Below, one piece after another: positions 25,654-34,565 of a stretch of DNA of 64,000 bases. Origin of the DNA: Holophagales bacterium (GTDB lineage Bacteria > Acidobacteriota > Thermoanaerobaculia > Multivoradales > Multivoraceae); contig VXZQ01000006.1 in assembly GCA_009845425.1 (NCBI GenBank), positions 248,001 to 312,000 on the forward strand. Reading direction: 5' to 3'. The notes below the pieces were generated by a model that was given only the letters and a program-made list of their open reading frames with translations, did no database searches and had not been told where the DNA came from. Positions within the stretch are counted from its first letter, which is position 1. The number at the start of each line of letters is the position of its first letter. A program made the position numbers and the translations under genes.

Positions 25654-26703
25654 TCACTCCGTTTCGCTCCCGCGTTCCATCCGCCGCAGCAGGGCACGCA
25701 GGTCGCGCTCCATCTGCGGGAGGCGGTTCAACACCGCCTCGATGCGCAACTGCCGCGACTTGGGCCGGGCCGGATCGCCGTACAGGACGGCGCCGGCCGG
25801 CACGTCGCGGTAGCTGATCGTGTTGCCGCCGAGCATCGCGCCGTCGCCGACCGTAACGCCGTCAGCGGCGCCGGCGCCCCCGGCCAGGACCACGCCGTCG
25901 CCGAGCCGGGCGCCGCCCGCCGTCTTGGCCAGCGGCAGAATCAGGCAGTGCTCGCCGACGATCGTGTTGTGGGCGATGTGGACCAGGTCGCCGAGTTTGG
26001 AGCCCCGGCCGATCACCGTAGCGTCGAGGGCGGCCCGGTCGATCGTGACCTGGGAGCCGATCTCCACGTCGTCCCCGATCGTCACGGTGCCGACCTGGGG
26101 GATCTTGAGGTGGCGTCCTTCCCGCTGCAGGTAGCCGTAGCCGTCGCAGCCGATCACCGTGCCGCCGTGAACGACGACCCGGTCGCCGATCGTCACGTCC
26201 TCCATGACGACAACGTTGGGAAACAGGACGCAGTCGCTGCCGACACGGCTCCGTGGTCCGACGCAGGCGTTCGCGTGGAGCACGGTTCGGTCGCCGATCG
26301 CGGCGTCGTCCCGCACCGTGGCGCCGGCGCCGACGGAGACATCGGCGCCGAGGGAGACGCTCTCGGCCACGACGGCCGACGGATGCACGCCCGCGCTCTC
26401 CCGCCGGCGTTCCCGATCGATGTGCTGAAGCACGACGACGAAGGCGGCGAAGGGATCGCCGACGACGATTTGGTGGGCGGCCAGGCGGGTCGTCGCTGCC
26501 GGCACGACGAGCGCGCCGGCCCCGGTGTTCGTGGCCTTCAGCGTCCGTTCGTCCTTGGCGAAGGACAGTTGGTCCGGGCCGGCCTGCTCCAGGGAAGCGA
26601 CCGAGTGGCACAGGAACCCGCCGGCGCCGCGCAGTTCGGAACCGACGCCCGCGTCGGCGAGCAGGGCGCGCACCTCGTCGAGCGTCTTCTCCAGTCGTGG
26701 CAT
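25654..26703 (-). CDS. lpxD: UDP-3-O-(3-hydroxyacyl)glucosamine N-acyltransferase
   Basis: A 349-residue left-handed beta-helix acyltransferase of lipid A biosynthesis. It has an N-terminal LpxD substrate-binding domain (QLSFAKDERTLKATNTG) and many hexapeptide repeats (IGDRVVVHGGTVIGCDG). The catalytic His is in DLVHIAHNTIVGEH. A C-terminal helical extension follows. Its presence argues for a diderm organism with lipopolysaccharide. It stands apart from other lpx genes, between an amidohydrolase and a carboxyltransferase gene. The repeat normally following the catalytic site reads LILPLAKTAGGARLG, slightly divergent. Confidence 0.88.
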   Translation of the reverse strand: MPRLEKTLDEVRALLADAGVGSELRGAGGFLCHSVASLEQAGPDQLSFAKDERTLKATNTGAGALVVPAATTRLAAHQIVVGDPFAAFVVVLQHIDRERRRESAGVHPSAVVAESVSLGADVSVGAGATVRDDAAIGDRTVLHANACVGPRSRVGSDCVLFPNVVVMEDVTIGDRVVVHGGTVIGCDGYGYLQREGRHLKIPQVGTVTIGDDVEIGSQVTIDRAALDATVIGRGSKLGDLVHIAHNTIVGEHCLILPLAKTAGGARLGDGVVLAGGAGAADGVTVGDGAMLGGNTISYRDVPAGAVLYGDPARPKSRQLRIEAVLNRLPQMERDLRALLRRMERGSETE

Positions 26704-26728
26704 GGGGACGCCCGGACGAAGCTCCGGT

Positions 26729-27727
26729 TCAGGGATCGAGGCGGTAAACGCGGCGCGCCGTGTCGCGGAAGAGTGCCGCCTTCTCGTCGTCCGAGAAGTC
26801 GGCCACGATGCGCTGAAAAGAGTTCCAGAGCAGGGTGTAGGCGCCGCCTGCCCGGTCGACCGGGAAGTTCGACTCGAACATGCAGCGGTCGACTCCGAAG
26901 CGGTCGATGCAGTGGAGGTAGTAGGGGCGGTGCGCCTCCGCGGTCTCGGCCGAGGAGGGCGGCGCGTCCTGCTTGTGCCAGCCGAAACCGCAGATCTTCA
27001 TCGGCAGGCCGCCGAGCTTGACGACGACGTTCTCGCAGCGCGCCAGGTCGGTGATCGACTTGCGCCAGGCTGCTTCCACCTCCCGGCGCCGGCCCCGGTA
27101 CGGCCCGATGCCAAGGGGCCCGCCGACGTGATCGAGGATGATCCGCGTGTCCGGGAAGGCATGGGCGAGATCGGTCAGTTCATCGATCTGCGGGTGGTAG
27201 AGCCAGGCGTCGAAACTCAGGTCGAGTGGCCCCAGGCAGGCGAACCCAGTCCGGAAGTCGGAGCGCAGCAGCATGCTCGGCGGCGGTTTGGAGTGGGAGA
27301 CCCGGATGTCGGGGCTGGGGTCGTAGGCGGCGGAGTGGCGGATGCCGCGGAAGCGGCCGTCTCCCGCCTCGATGTGGGCTTCGAGAACCGCCTTGGCGCC
27401 ATCGCCCAGGAGCATGTTCGCGTGGCTGACGATGCCGGCGATCGAAGCGCCCGCGCCGTCGCTTCGTTTGGCGACTTCCAGCACGAACTCCGTCTCGCCG
27501 ACGACCCGCATCTCCTCGGGTCCGTCCTCGCGATAGCCGGAAGCGCACTCGACGAAGACGGTCGAGGTCACGTTGTGGCCGGCTCCGGTGTCGCCGTGGA
27601 GTTCCGCCAGCATGTACCGCGATTCCGGGTAGTCCCAGAGATGGTGGTGGGGGTCGCAGATCTCCTGATCCGGGTCGATCGGCTCTTCCCCGGTGCGGGC
27701 CAGCCAGGCGGCTTCCTGTTCGTTCAT
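26729..27727 (-). CDS. amidohydrolase-2 family metal-dependent hydrolase
   Basis: A 332-residue TIM-barrel hydrolase of the amidohydrolase-2 family. Metal ligands are in EICDPHHHLWDYP near the N-terminus. The central His is in ILDHVGGPLG, and the C-terminal Asp is in FESNFPVDRAGG. Members hydrolyse lactones such as 2-pyrone-4,6-dicarboxylate or decarboxylate aromatic acids; the substrate here is unknown. The ATG at 27727 is preceded by TAGGAG at 10 nt. An upstream in-frame extension overlaps the gloB end and was rejected. It may act in a sugar acid or aromatic pathway with the enolase-superfamily gene nearby. Confidence 0.87.
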   Translation of the reverse strand: MNEQEAAWLARTGEEPIDPDQEICDPHHHLWDYPESRYMLAELHGDTGAGHNVTSTVFVECASGYREDGPEEMRVVGETEFVLEVAKRSDGAGASIAGIVSHANMLLGDGAKAVLEAHIEAGDGRFRGIRHSAAYDPSPDIRVSHSKPPPSMLLRSDFRTGFACLGPLDLSFDAWLYHPQIDELTDLAHAFPDTRIILDHVGGPLGIGPYRGRRREVEAAWRKSITDLARCENVVVKLGGLPMKICGFGWHKQDAPPSSAETAEAHRPYYLHCIDRFGVDRCMFESNFPVDRAGGAYTLLWNSFQRIVADFSDDEKAALFRDTARRVYRLDP

Positions 27728-27791
27728 GCGTGTGACTCCTACATTCACGAAGACGGGAGGTGTTCCATGGGCCATCCAGCGGTGGCGGGTG

Positions 27792-28556
27792 TCAGGAGTT
27801 GTCCTTGCGGGTCCTGATCTCGCCGAAGACCTCGGCGTTCGTGGCGGCGGCCATGCCGAGCTGCGCGCGGATGCCCGCGTCGTCAGGTCGCAGGAAGGGG
27901 TTGGTCCGCTTCTCGACTCCCAGGTTCGAAGGCACCGTGGGCTTGCCGTCCCGCCGTAGTTCCTCGATCTCCGCGACACGTTCCATCAACTCCTCGTTGT
28001 CGGGATCGACGGTCACCGCGAAGTGGGCGTTCGAGAGCGTGTACTCGTGGCCGCAGTGGACGATCGCGTCGTCGGGCAGGGCACGCAGTTTGGCCAGCGA
28101 CTCCCACATCTGTTCCATCGTGCCCTCGAACACCCGGCCGCAGCCTAGGGCGAACAGGGTGTCGGCGCAGAAGAGCGCTCGATCGTCCTCGAACCAGTAG
28201 GTGATGTGCCCCGTCGTGTGACCGGGCGTGTCGAACACCTGGGCCTCGGCTTCGCCGAGCTGGAAACGATCGCCCTCGCGCACCAGGAGGTCGAGCCCCG
28301 GAATGCGGTGCTGGTCGGCGGCGGGGCCGACGACCTGGCAGCCGTACGTTTCCTTCAGTGCGGGCACCGCGGCGATGTGGTCCATGTGGTGGTGGGTGAT
28401 CACGATCCAGTCGATGCCGAAGCCGCTGGCGGAAAGCGCCGCCTCGATCGGATCCGTCTCCGGCGGATCGACGACCGCGATCTTGCCGCTCCCCGTGTCG
28501 TGGAGCACGTAGGAGTAGTTGTCGCTCAGGACGGGGATCGTCTGGATCTCGAGCAC
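27792..28556 (-). CDS. gloB: hydroxyacylglutathione hydrolase (glyoxalase II)
   Basis: A 254-residue MBL-fold glyoxalase II. The dinuclear metal site reads VITHHHMDHIAAV, with further ligands in FDTPGHTTGHITYWF, LFCADTLFALGCGR and VHCGHEYTLSNAHFA. The C-terminal domain with NPFLRPDD is characteristic of GloB. It hydrolyses S-lactoylglutathione or a related thioester in the cytoplasm. The start codon is GTG at 28556. A TATAGT sequence 66 nt upstream could be its -10 element. No glyoxalase I is adjacent. Confidence 0.92.
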   Translation of the reverse strand: MLEIQTIPVLSDNYSYVLHDTGSGKIAVVDPPETDPIEAALSASGFGIDWIVITHHHMDHIAAVPALKETYGCQVVGPAADQHRIPGLDLLVREGDRFQLGEAEAQVFDTPGHTTGHITYWFEDDRALFCADTLFALGCGRVFEGTMEQMWESLAKLRALPDDAIVHCGHEYTLSNAHFAVTVDPDNEELMERVAEIEELRRDGKPTVPSNLGVEKRTNPFLRPDDAGIRAQLGMAAATNAEVFGEIRTRKDNS

Positions 28557-28621
28557 GGGATTCTCCGGCGGAGGGTTGGACGCATCCGGGTGCGTCGGAG
28601 GACTGCTAGAAGGCGGACGGG

Positions 28622-28627
28622 ACTATA
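28622..28627 (-). promoter_or_regulatory. candidate -10 box (TATAGT) for gloB
   Basis: TATAGT on the minus strand, five of six matches to TATAAT, in the 80 nt gap upstream of gloB. A weak CAAGAA lies 17 nt further upstream. A 6-bp hairpin pairing GACGCA with TGCGTC sits between this element and the start codon. Confidence 0.35.
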
Positions 28628-28636
28628 TCGGCAGCG

Positions 28637-29866
28637 CTACGCGTGTTCTTGCGCTACGGCGTCGTTCAGCTCGACGCCCAGGCCGGGGCCGTCCGGTGCT
28701 GCGATCGAACCGTTCTCGAAGCGCTCCGGCGGATCGACCAGGTCGCCGCGCCAGGCCGCTTCGCCCCACTGCATCTCAAGGATCTCGAAGTTGGGCAGGC
28801 CGGCACAGAGCTGGGCGGAGGCGGCGGTTGCTACGGGGCCGCTCGGGTTGTGAGGCGAGACGGCGATCCCGTCGAGTTCGGCGACGGCGGCAATCTTGCG
28901 GCCTTCGAGGAGCCCGCCGCAGTGCTTCACGTCGGGCATGATCACGTCGACCGCCTGCTCCCGGCACAGCGGACCGAAGCCTTCGATCCCGAACAGGAAC
29001 TCGCCGCCGGCCATGCGTTGCTCGATGCCGCTTGCGATCGCCTTCGTGGCGGCGACATCGGTGGGCGCGACCGGTTCCTCGTACCAGGCGAGGCGCTGGG
29101 GCTGGAGCCGGCGGGCGACGTCAACCGCGAGTTCGAAATCGAAGAAGCTGTGGCAGTCGATCAGGATGTCGATCTCCGCCCCGACCGCCTCGCGGATCGC
29201 CTCGACGCAGGCCACGCCCAGGTCGGCGGCCGCGGCGACTTCAGACGCGGGCGCGTCGAGCGCAGGAAAGCCATCGAACGGAGCGGCCTTGATCGCGGTG
29301 AAACCGTCCTCGACCGCCGCGCGGGCGTTGGCCGCGAAGCCCTCGGGCGTGCGTTCCCGGGTAGCGCGGTTGATGTTCGCGTAGGCGGGCAGGGAGTCGC
29401 GCAGCTTGCCGCCGGTCAACGCGTGGACCGGCGCATCGACCGCCCTTCCGACCAGGTCCCAGAGCGCCTGTTCGATGGCGGAGAAGGCGGTCGCCTCGAA
29501 GATGCCGCCTGCTGCCCGTTCGCGTGCCGCTGCGCGGTAGGCCTCGATGTCGAACGGCGAGCGGCCGCGAACCGCCTCGAAGGCCTCGCCCAGGGCCGGC
29601 AGTTCGCGCCGCTTGCCGAGAGAGCACTCGCCGAGTCCCGCCAGGCCAAGGTTCGTGCGCAGGTGAACGAACATCCAGGTCGTCCGCTCCGATACCCGGA
29701 CAGAGGTCAGTTCCAATTCCTCGATCCGCAGTTTCCCTTCGGCCGCGCCGCTGGGCTGGATGCCGAGGGCCGGTGAGACGGCCAGGGGCAGGAAGGCAGC
29801 GCCGCCGGCGGCCGCCATCGCCTGCCGGCGCGTGACCGGCGCCGTCGTTGCCCGCGCCCTCTTCAT
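28637..29866 (-). CDS. Tat-exported enolase-superfamily enzyme (mandelate racemase/galactonate dehydratase type)
   Basis: A 409-residue enolase-superfamily protein. It begins with a twin-arginine signal (VTRRQAMAAAGGAAFLPLA). The barrel shows AIKAAPFDG, the first metal Asp in LIDCHSFFDFEL, the second metal Glu in WYEEPVAP, the third Glu in MAGGEFLFG, and the general acid/base His in VSPHNPSGPVA. This set resembles D-galactonate dehydratase-like members, which dehydrate acid sugars. Export by Tat is unusual for the family. The ATG at 29866 is used; a TTG 21 nt upstream is possible. It lies 90 nt downstream of the TonB receptor. Confidence 0.87.
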   Translation of the reverse strand: MKRARATTAPVTRRQAMAAAGGAAFLPLAVSPALGIQPSGAAEGKLRIEELELTSVRVSERTTWMFVHLRTNLGLAGLGECSLGKRRELPALGEAFEAVRGRSPFDIEAYRAAARERAAGGIFEATAFSAIEQALWDLVGRAVDAPVHALTGGKLRDSLPAYANINRATRERTPEGFAANARAAVEDGFTAIKAAPFDGFPALDAPASEVAAAADLGVACVEAIREAVGAEIDILIDCHSFFDFELAVDVARRLQPQRLAWYEEPVAPTDVAATKAIASGIEQRMAGGEFLFGIEGFGPLCREQAVDVIMPDVKHCGGLLEGRKIAAVAELDGIAVSPHNPSGPVATAASAQLCAGLPNFEILEMQWGEAAWRGDLVDPPERFENGSIAAPDGPGLGVELNDAVAQEHA

Positions 29867-29956
29867 CGACGCGGGCAACGGTAACAACAGGCCTCGGTTC
29901 CGCGTGCGCCGGGCTGTTGCCGGCCGGGCGTTCGCGAACCGGACGAGCGGCCGCGG

Positions 29957-32209
29957 CTACCAGTTGTAGCTCAGCGAAGCGACCACGTTCCGGCCGGGAC
30001 TCGAGTAGAGCAGTAGTCGCGGGTCGTTCGCCTGCCTGCCGCGCACGTGCCATGACTCGAAGTACGCCTCATCCGTGGCGTTGAGCACGGCGATCCGCAG
30101 CTTCATGTCGGCAGACAGAGCGAAGAAAGCGACCAGATCGACGACTTCGTAGCCCTCCGGGACGTGCTCGCCGTCTGCGACCTTTTCCGGGTCCCGGTCG
30201 TCAACCAGCCGTACCGAGCCGTCGAGGCCCCACTTTGCCGAACTGGACAGGTATCGCAATCCCAGGACGCCCTCGTTGGGTGCGACGGATGCCAGCGGCA
30301 CGGAAGTCCCGCCGGTTACGTCGTGGCCGTCGATGCGTGCATAGGCGGCACGGAGCAGGACGTTGTCGCCCAGGCGCGATTCGAGTCGGAACTCGACGCC
30401 GTCGATCTCCACCTCGGTCAGGTTCACGTTCTGGAACTCGACCACTCTGAGTTGCCGATTGAACCCGACGTTCTGGAACTCGATGAAGTCGTCGTAGCGG
30501 TTCTGGAACCCGTTGACGCTCCAGCTCGTGCCGCCGGCGCTCCAGCGCAAGCCGAGCTCGAAGTTGTCGCTGATCTCGGGCTCCAGCGCGGGGTTGGCGA
30601 TCGTCTGATAGCCGCCGGCCAGGTTCGTGAACCCGGTGTTGATCGAACTGTAGGGCGGCGCCCGGAAGCCGGCCGCGTACTGGGCCGTCAGCGTGGTCGT
30701 GCGGTGGAGTTCGATCGCGGCTCCCAGTTTCGGCGAGACGGCGTCCTCGTCCAGGCTGGCCGCGGGCAGGCCGCCGGCGGCGATGTAGACCGTGTCGCTC
30801 GGGTCGGCGTCGACGACGAACCGGTCGTAGCGGACGCCGGGGATCAGGGTGACCCGGTTCCAGCGGAGTTCGGCCTGGGTGTAGACGCCGGTCTCTTCCG
30901 TTTCGGTCTGCGGGAAGTACTTGCTCGGAAAGACGAGCCGAGTGGGTACGGCTCTGCCCGAGAGATCGTGCTCGACCCGGTCGCGCAGCATGTCGAACTC
31001 GTCGATCAGGAAGCTGCCGCCGAAGTAGATCGCGCTGCTGAAGGAGTCGGCGGTTCCCGTCTCGACGAGGCCGTTGACGTCGGCGCCGAAGGTCTTCTGT
31101 TCGAACCAGAGATCGCCGTCGCGGTTGCTCGCGACCGGCGGACCGAAGCTCGCGGTCAGGCGGTGCTCGGCGACGTTCTGCGCCGTGTCCACGTTCTGGG
31201 TGTTGAACCGCCAGCTCCACTGATCGACGGCGCCGCCGCTTCTCACCACCTGCTCGAGCGAAGCGCGGTTACGGTCCTGCGTGTCGTTCGCCAGGACCTC
31301 GAGCTGCGTGATCGTGAACGGGCCGAGTCGGCTGGTGCCGAGGGCCGAGAAGACCTCCGTCTCTGCGTCGGTGGAGTTCAGATCGAAGACCGCGCGGATG
31401 GTGTTGCCCGTGGAGATGTCGTAGGCCGCCTTGCCGAGCGCCTGCAGCCGCTCCCGTTCCTGCGGGTTCGGGCGGTCCCTGTCCATGGCGGTTCCGCCGG
31501 TCTGCCCCGCGTTGTCCAGTTCGCTGCCGCTGCTCGAGCTGACGAACAGGGACGCGCGTCCGGCGTCGCCGCCGCCCGCCAGGGCCAGGTTCAGGTTCGA
31601 GTCGTTGCTGCGCCCGTCGAAGCCCGCCTTCAGGCCGACGTGGCGGTTGCCGCCGCCGAGGTAGTCAGACGGGTTCTTCGTGATCAGGGAGATCACGCCG
31701 CCGACCGCGTCGCTGCCGTAGAGCGCCGATCCGGCACTGCGGACGATCTCGGCCGACTTCAGTGTGTCGATGTCGATCGCCTGCTGATGGACGTTGAACG
31801 GCCCGAAGTCGAACTGTTCCGCGCTCGGAACGCCGTCGACCTGAGTCAGGACCCGGTTGCCGCCGATGCCGCGGATGTTGAACCCGTTCAGGCCAAGCCG
31901 CGTGGAGTCGCCCTCCACGTAGACGCCGGGCTCGTACTTGACCAGGTCCGCAATGTCTTCGAACAGCTGGTCTTCGATGTCGTCGTCCGTGACGATCGAC
32001 ACGTGCCCGGGCGTGTCTCGCAGCGAGCCCGGAACATGGTCGGCGGTCACGGTGACTTCGTCGAGGAAGGTCGCGTCGCCGGTTCCGGGCTCTTCGGCTT
32101 CCTGCCCTTCCTCGGCCGGAGAATGAGCAGTTTCCTGGCTCAGGAGCGGTGTGGCGTTCGGCAGGATGCAGGCCAGGCCGAGAGCGACCATGGCGAAACG
32201 CATGGTCAT
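29957..32209 (-). CDS. TonB-dependent outer-membrane receptor (hemoglobin/transferrin-receptor-like)
   Basis: A 750-residue outer-membrane receptor. It has a signal peptide (about 1-24), a TonB-box-like segment LDEVTVTADHVPG, a plug domain (FNIRGIGGNRVLTQVDGV, GSDAVGGVISLITK) and a 22-strand-type barrel ending in NVVASLSYNW, with terminal Trp. The barrel contains GFRAPPYSSINTGF and ANPALEPE, like the FRAP and NPNL motifs of heme/hemoglobin receptors. The true ligand is unknown. Its start overlaps the double-propeller gene stop by 4 nt, so the two products probably act together. Confidence 0.92.
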   Translation of the reverse strand: MTMRFAMVALGLACILPNATPLLSQETAHSPAEEGQEAEEPGTGDATFLDEVTVTADHVPGSLRDTPGHVSIVTDDDIEDQLFEDIADLVKYEPGVYVEGDSTRLGLNGFNIRGIGGNRVLTQVDGVPSAEQFDFGPFNVHQQAIDIDTLKSAEIVRSAGSALYGSDAVGGVISLITKNPSDYLGGGNRHVGLKAGFDGRSNDSNLNLALAGGGDAGRASLFVSSSSGSELDNAGQTGGTAMDRDRPNPQERERLQALGKAAYDISTGNTIRAVFDLNSTDAETEVFSALGTSRLGPFTITQLEVLANDTQDRNRASLEQVVRSGGAVDQWSWRFNTQNVDTAQNVAEHRLTASFGPPVASNRDGDLWFEQKTFGADVNGLVETGTADSFSSAIYFGGSFLIDEFDMLRDRVEHDLSGRAVPTRLVFPSKYFPQTETEETGVYTQAELRWNRVTLIPGVRYDRFVVDADPSDTVYIAAGGLPAASLDEDAVSPKLGAAIELHRTTTLTAQYAAGFRAPPYSSINTGFTNLAGGYQTIANPALEPEISDNFELGLRWSAGGTSWSVNGFQNRYDDFIEFQNVGFNRQLRVVEFQNVNLTEVEIDGVEFRLESRLGDNVLLRAAYARIDGHDVTGGTSVPLASVAPNEGVLGLRYLSSSAKWGLDGSVRLVDDRDPEKVADGEHVPEGYEVVDLVAFFALSADMKLRIAVLNATDEAYFESWHVRGRQANDPRLLLYSSPGRNVVASLSYNW

Positions 32210-34470
32210 GGCTCGCCGCGCACCGCGTGCAGCAGCTTTCCGCTTCTGAGGAGCAACGTGTCGCCGGCGGGGGCGACGCCGGTGAGGTACTCGTCGACCT
32301 CGACACGGCTGCTGGCCAGCACTTCGCCGCCTTCGGCGCCGGCGCTCAGGACGTCAGTCGCGCCCTTCTCGCCGAAGAAGAAGACCCGCGCGCCGGCTGC
32401 GATGGGGGTCACCCAGGCCGGTTGCGAGAGCCTGCGCTGCCAGTGTGACTTCCCGGTCGTCGGATCGATGCACTGGGCGACGCCGGCGGCATTGGCCCAG
32501 TAGATGCAATCCCCGGCCAGCACGGGAGAGGCGAAGTGAGCGGTCGATTCGGAGCGCCAGACGATGTCGTCCTCGCCGAGTTCTCCTCGGGCGCCACGCC
32601 GGATGGCGAAATTGGCGGGGCGCTCCGAACCGGAGACGATGACGAGCTCCTCCGTGATCAGAGGCGACTGGGTGGTGTTCGACTTGACGTTCGGAATCCA
32701 CCACAGCCGTTCTCCGGTCCTGGCGTCATAGCCCTCGACGGAACCATTCGAACTGACGACGATCTCGCGTCCGTCGGGCGACAGGGTGGGCGTCGTCCAG
32801 GACACGCCCGGCTCGCGATCGGCCTTCCAGCGCTCTTCGCCGGTGGCGCGGTCGACGGCCAGCAGGTAGGAGTAGGTCTTGCGCGCCAGCAGGACGATCG
32901 CATGGTCGCCGGCGAGCAGCACGGAGCCGCCGACGCCGTGGTTGCCGGCGAAACTGCCGTGATCGGCGGAGAGATTCCGGTGCCAGAGGCGGTTGCCGTC
33001 GTGGTCGGTGGCGAACAGATCGCCGGTGCCGAAGAAGAGAGTGATCCTCTCGGTGTCGATGGCGGGAGTGGGGGCGGCGCGGGCTGTGTACTGGTTGAAG
33101 GGCAGGCGCTCCGAGGCAGGCCAGCTCCGGCGCCAGAGCTCCTCGCCGTCGGCGATGCGGATGGCCGTGAGCCACAACGTGTCCTTGGCGTCCTCGGCGT
33201 CGGGGGTCACCGAGGTCACGTAGGCCGTGCCGCGCCAGACGACCGGGCCGGAGTGGCCGAAGGCGGGCAGTTCGACGGTCCAGGCCGGCTCGGTCCAGGC
33301 CAGTGGCAGGGCGGAGTCCTCGACCGTGCTTGCGCCTCCGTCGCGAAAGCTCGTCCAGTCCGCCTCTTCCCTGGAGGGGGCGTTGTCCGATGGTGAGCCC
33401 GCTTCGACGCCGAGATCCGAGAGGCTGTGCCGTTCGACCGAGTCGAGGTGGCCGGAGCGGTTGGCGCCGCCGATGGCGAAGAGAGATTCGCCGTCGCTCA
33501 CCAGACGGTGGAAGAAGCGTCTCTCGTCCAGGTCGCCGGCGTGGGTCCACTCGTTCTCCCCGTTCCGGATGCGGTAGACGCGCCCGTCCGCCTGGCTGAC
33601 GAGGAGCGTCCCGTGAACCGTTACCGCGTCCGCGCCGAAGCCGTTCAGACTGCCGGACGCGGGCAGTTCGGGGCCCGAAGCCCACGTGTCGGTCGAGGGG
33701 TCGTAGATGTCGACGCGCCTGGTCGTGTCGCCGTTGTCGTCGAGCCCGCCCAGAACCCACAGCTTGCCGTCGAGGCCGACTGCCGCGTTCGCGCGGACGC
33801 CGATCGGCGTCTCGGTCAGCACGTTCCACTCGCCGACGGAATCTCCGTCGAGCGTCCTCAGGTCGAGGGCGAGAACGGTCCGTTCCCAGAGCGGGTCTTC
33901 GACCGAGCCACGCAGCTCCCAGCCGCCGGCCACGACGAGGAGGTCACCCACGACAGCCAGGTCGTGCGAGGACCTGCCGGCCGGCAGGGCCATGAACCGT
34001 TGCCAACGGTTCTCTTCGGGCAGGAAGCGGGCCGCGCTCTTGACGGAGAAGAGCTCGCCGGGCTCCCGTCTGGGATTGTCGGCCCGCATTCCGCCGACGC
34101 GGTAGAGGGCGCCGTCGTGCTCGATCAGGGCCGTGCCCTGGAGGGGTGGCCCCGGTGGCAGTGCCAGCCAGCCGGGTGTCGGTCCGGGGCTGTCGGGATC
34201 GACTGGATGGCGCAGGAAGAGCTGGCTCAGGTTCTCGAACGAGTGCACGTGCTGCGTGCCGATGTGGCCGCCGTAGACGTAGAGAGAGCGGTCCAGGGCC
34301 GCGGCCCCGAAACTCGAGATGGCGAGGGGCAGATCGGCGACCGTCGGCGGTTCGGCAGGAGCGTCCACTTCTTCGGCAACAGCGAGCTGGGCAGCCACTG
34401 TTCCGAGAGCAACGGCGGCCGCAGCGGCGGCGCGGCGAATCCCGCCGCTGAAAGGCTTGGTGTCGAGCAT
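32206..34470 (-). CDS. secreted double beta-propeller protein (Kelch plus PQQ-like)
   Basis: A 754-residue exported protein with a hydrophobic signal (about residues 8-33). The N-terminal half has Kelch blades with GG motifs (RSLYVYGGHIG, ALYRVGGMRAD, LLVVAGGWELR, KLWVLGGLDDNG, LFAIGGANRSG). The C-terminal half has PQQ-type blades (DRATGEERWKAD, DARTGERLWWIP, DPTTGKSHWQRR). The C-terminal propeller resembles the protein at 19555-20793. The start is ATG at 34470; a TTG 18 nt upstream is possible. It is coupled to the TonB receptor. No catalytic PQQ ligands are evident, so a binding or sensing role is more likely than dehydrogenase activity. Confidence 0.85.
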   Translation of the reverse strand: MLDTKPFSGGIRRAAAAAAVALGTVAAQLAVAEEVDAPAEPPTVADLPLAISSFGAAALDRSLYVYGGHIGTQHVHSFENLSQLFLRHPVDPDSPGPTPGWLALPPGPPLQGTALIEHDGALYRVGGMRADNPRREPGELFSVKSAARFLPEENRWQRFMALPAGRSSHDLAVVGDLLVVAGGWELRGSVEDPLWERTVLALDLRTLDGDSVGEWNVLTETPIGVRANAAVGLDGKLWVLGGLDDNGDTTRRVDIYDPSTDTWASGPELPASGSLNGFGADAVTVHGTLLVSQADGRVYRIRNGENEWTHAGDLDERRFFHRLVSDGESLFAIGGANRSGHLDSVERHSLSDLGVEAGSPSDNAPSREEADWTSFRDGGASTVEDSALPLAWTEPAWTVELPAFGHSGPVVWRGTAYVTSVTPDAEDAKDTLWLTAIRIADGEELWRRSWPASERLPFNQYTARAAPTPAIDTERITLFFGTGDLFATDHDGNRLWHRNLSADHGSFAGNHGVGGSVLLAGDHAIVLLARKTYSYLLAVDRATGEERWKADREPGVSWTTPTLSPDGREIVVSSNGSVEGYDARTGERLWWIPNVKSNTTQSPLITEELVIVSGSERPANFAIRRGARGELGEDDIVWRSESTAHFASPVLAGDCIYWANAAGVAQCIDPTTGKSHWQRRLSQPAWVTPIAAGARVFFFGEKGATDVLSAGAEGGEVLASSRVEVDEYLTGVAPAGDTLLLRSGKLLHAVRGEP

Positions 34471-34477
34471 GGGTCTA

Positions 34478-34506
34478 AACTGAACCAATTAGGTCCTGTT
34501 TGTCAA
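34478..34506 (-). promoter_or_regulatory. possible promoter for the double-propeller/TonB receptor pair
   Basis: A consensus TTGACA at 34506-34501 on the minus strand is followed after 17 nt by TCAGTT (34483-34478), a poor -10. It lies in the AT-richer 95 nt gap between the cytochrome stop and the double-propeller start. The -35 match is exact; the -10 is not. Confidence 0.35.
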
Positions 34507-34565
34507 GGACTGATTTGGTGCTCTTTTGCGGAACGTGGATTCTCCCGTGCTCCGGCGGCTGGGGA

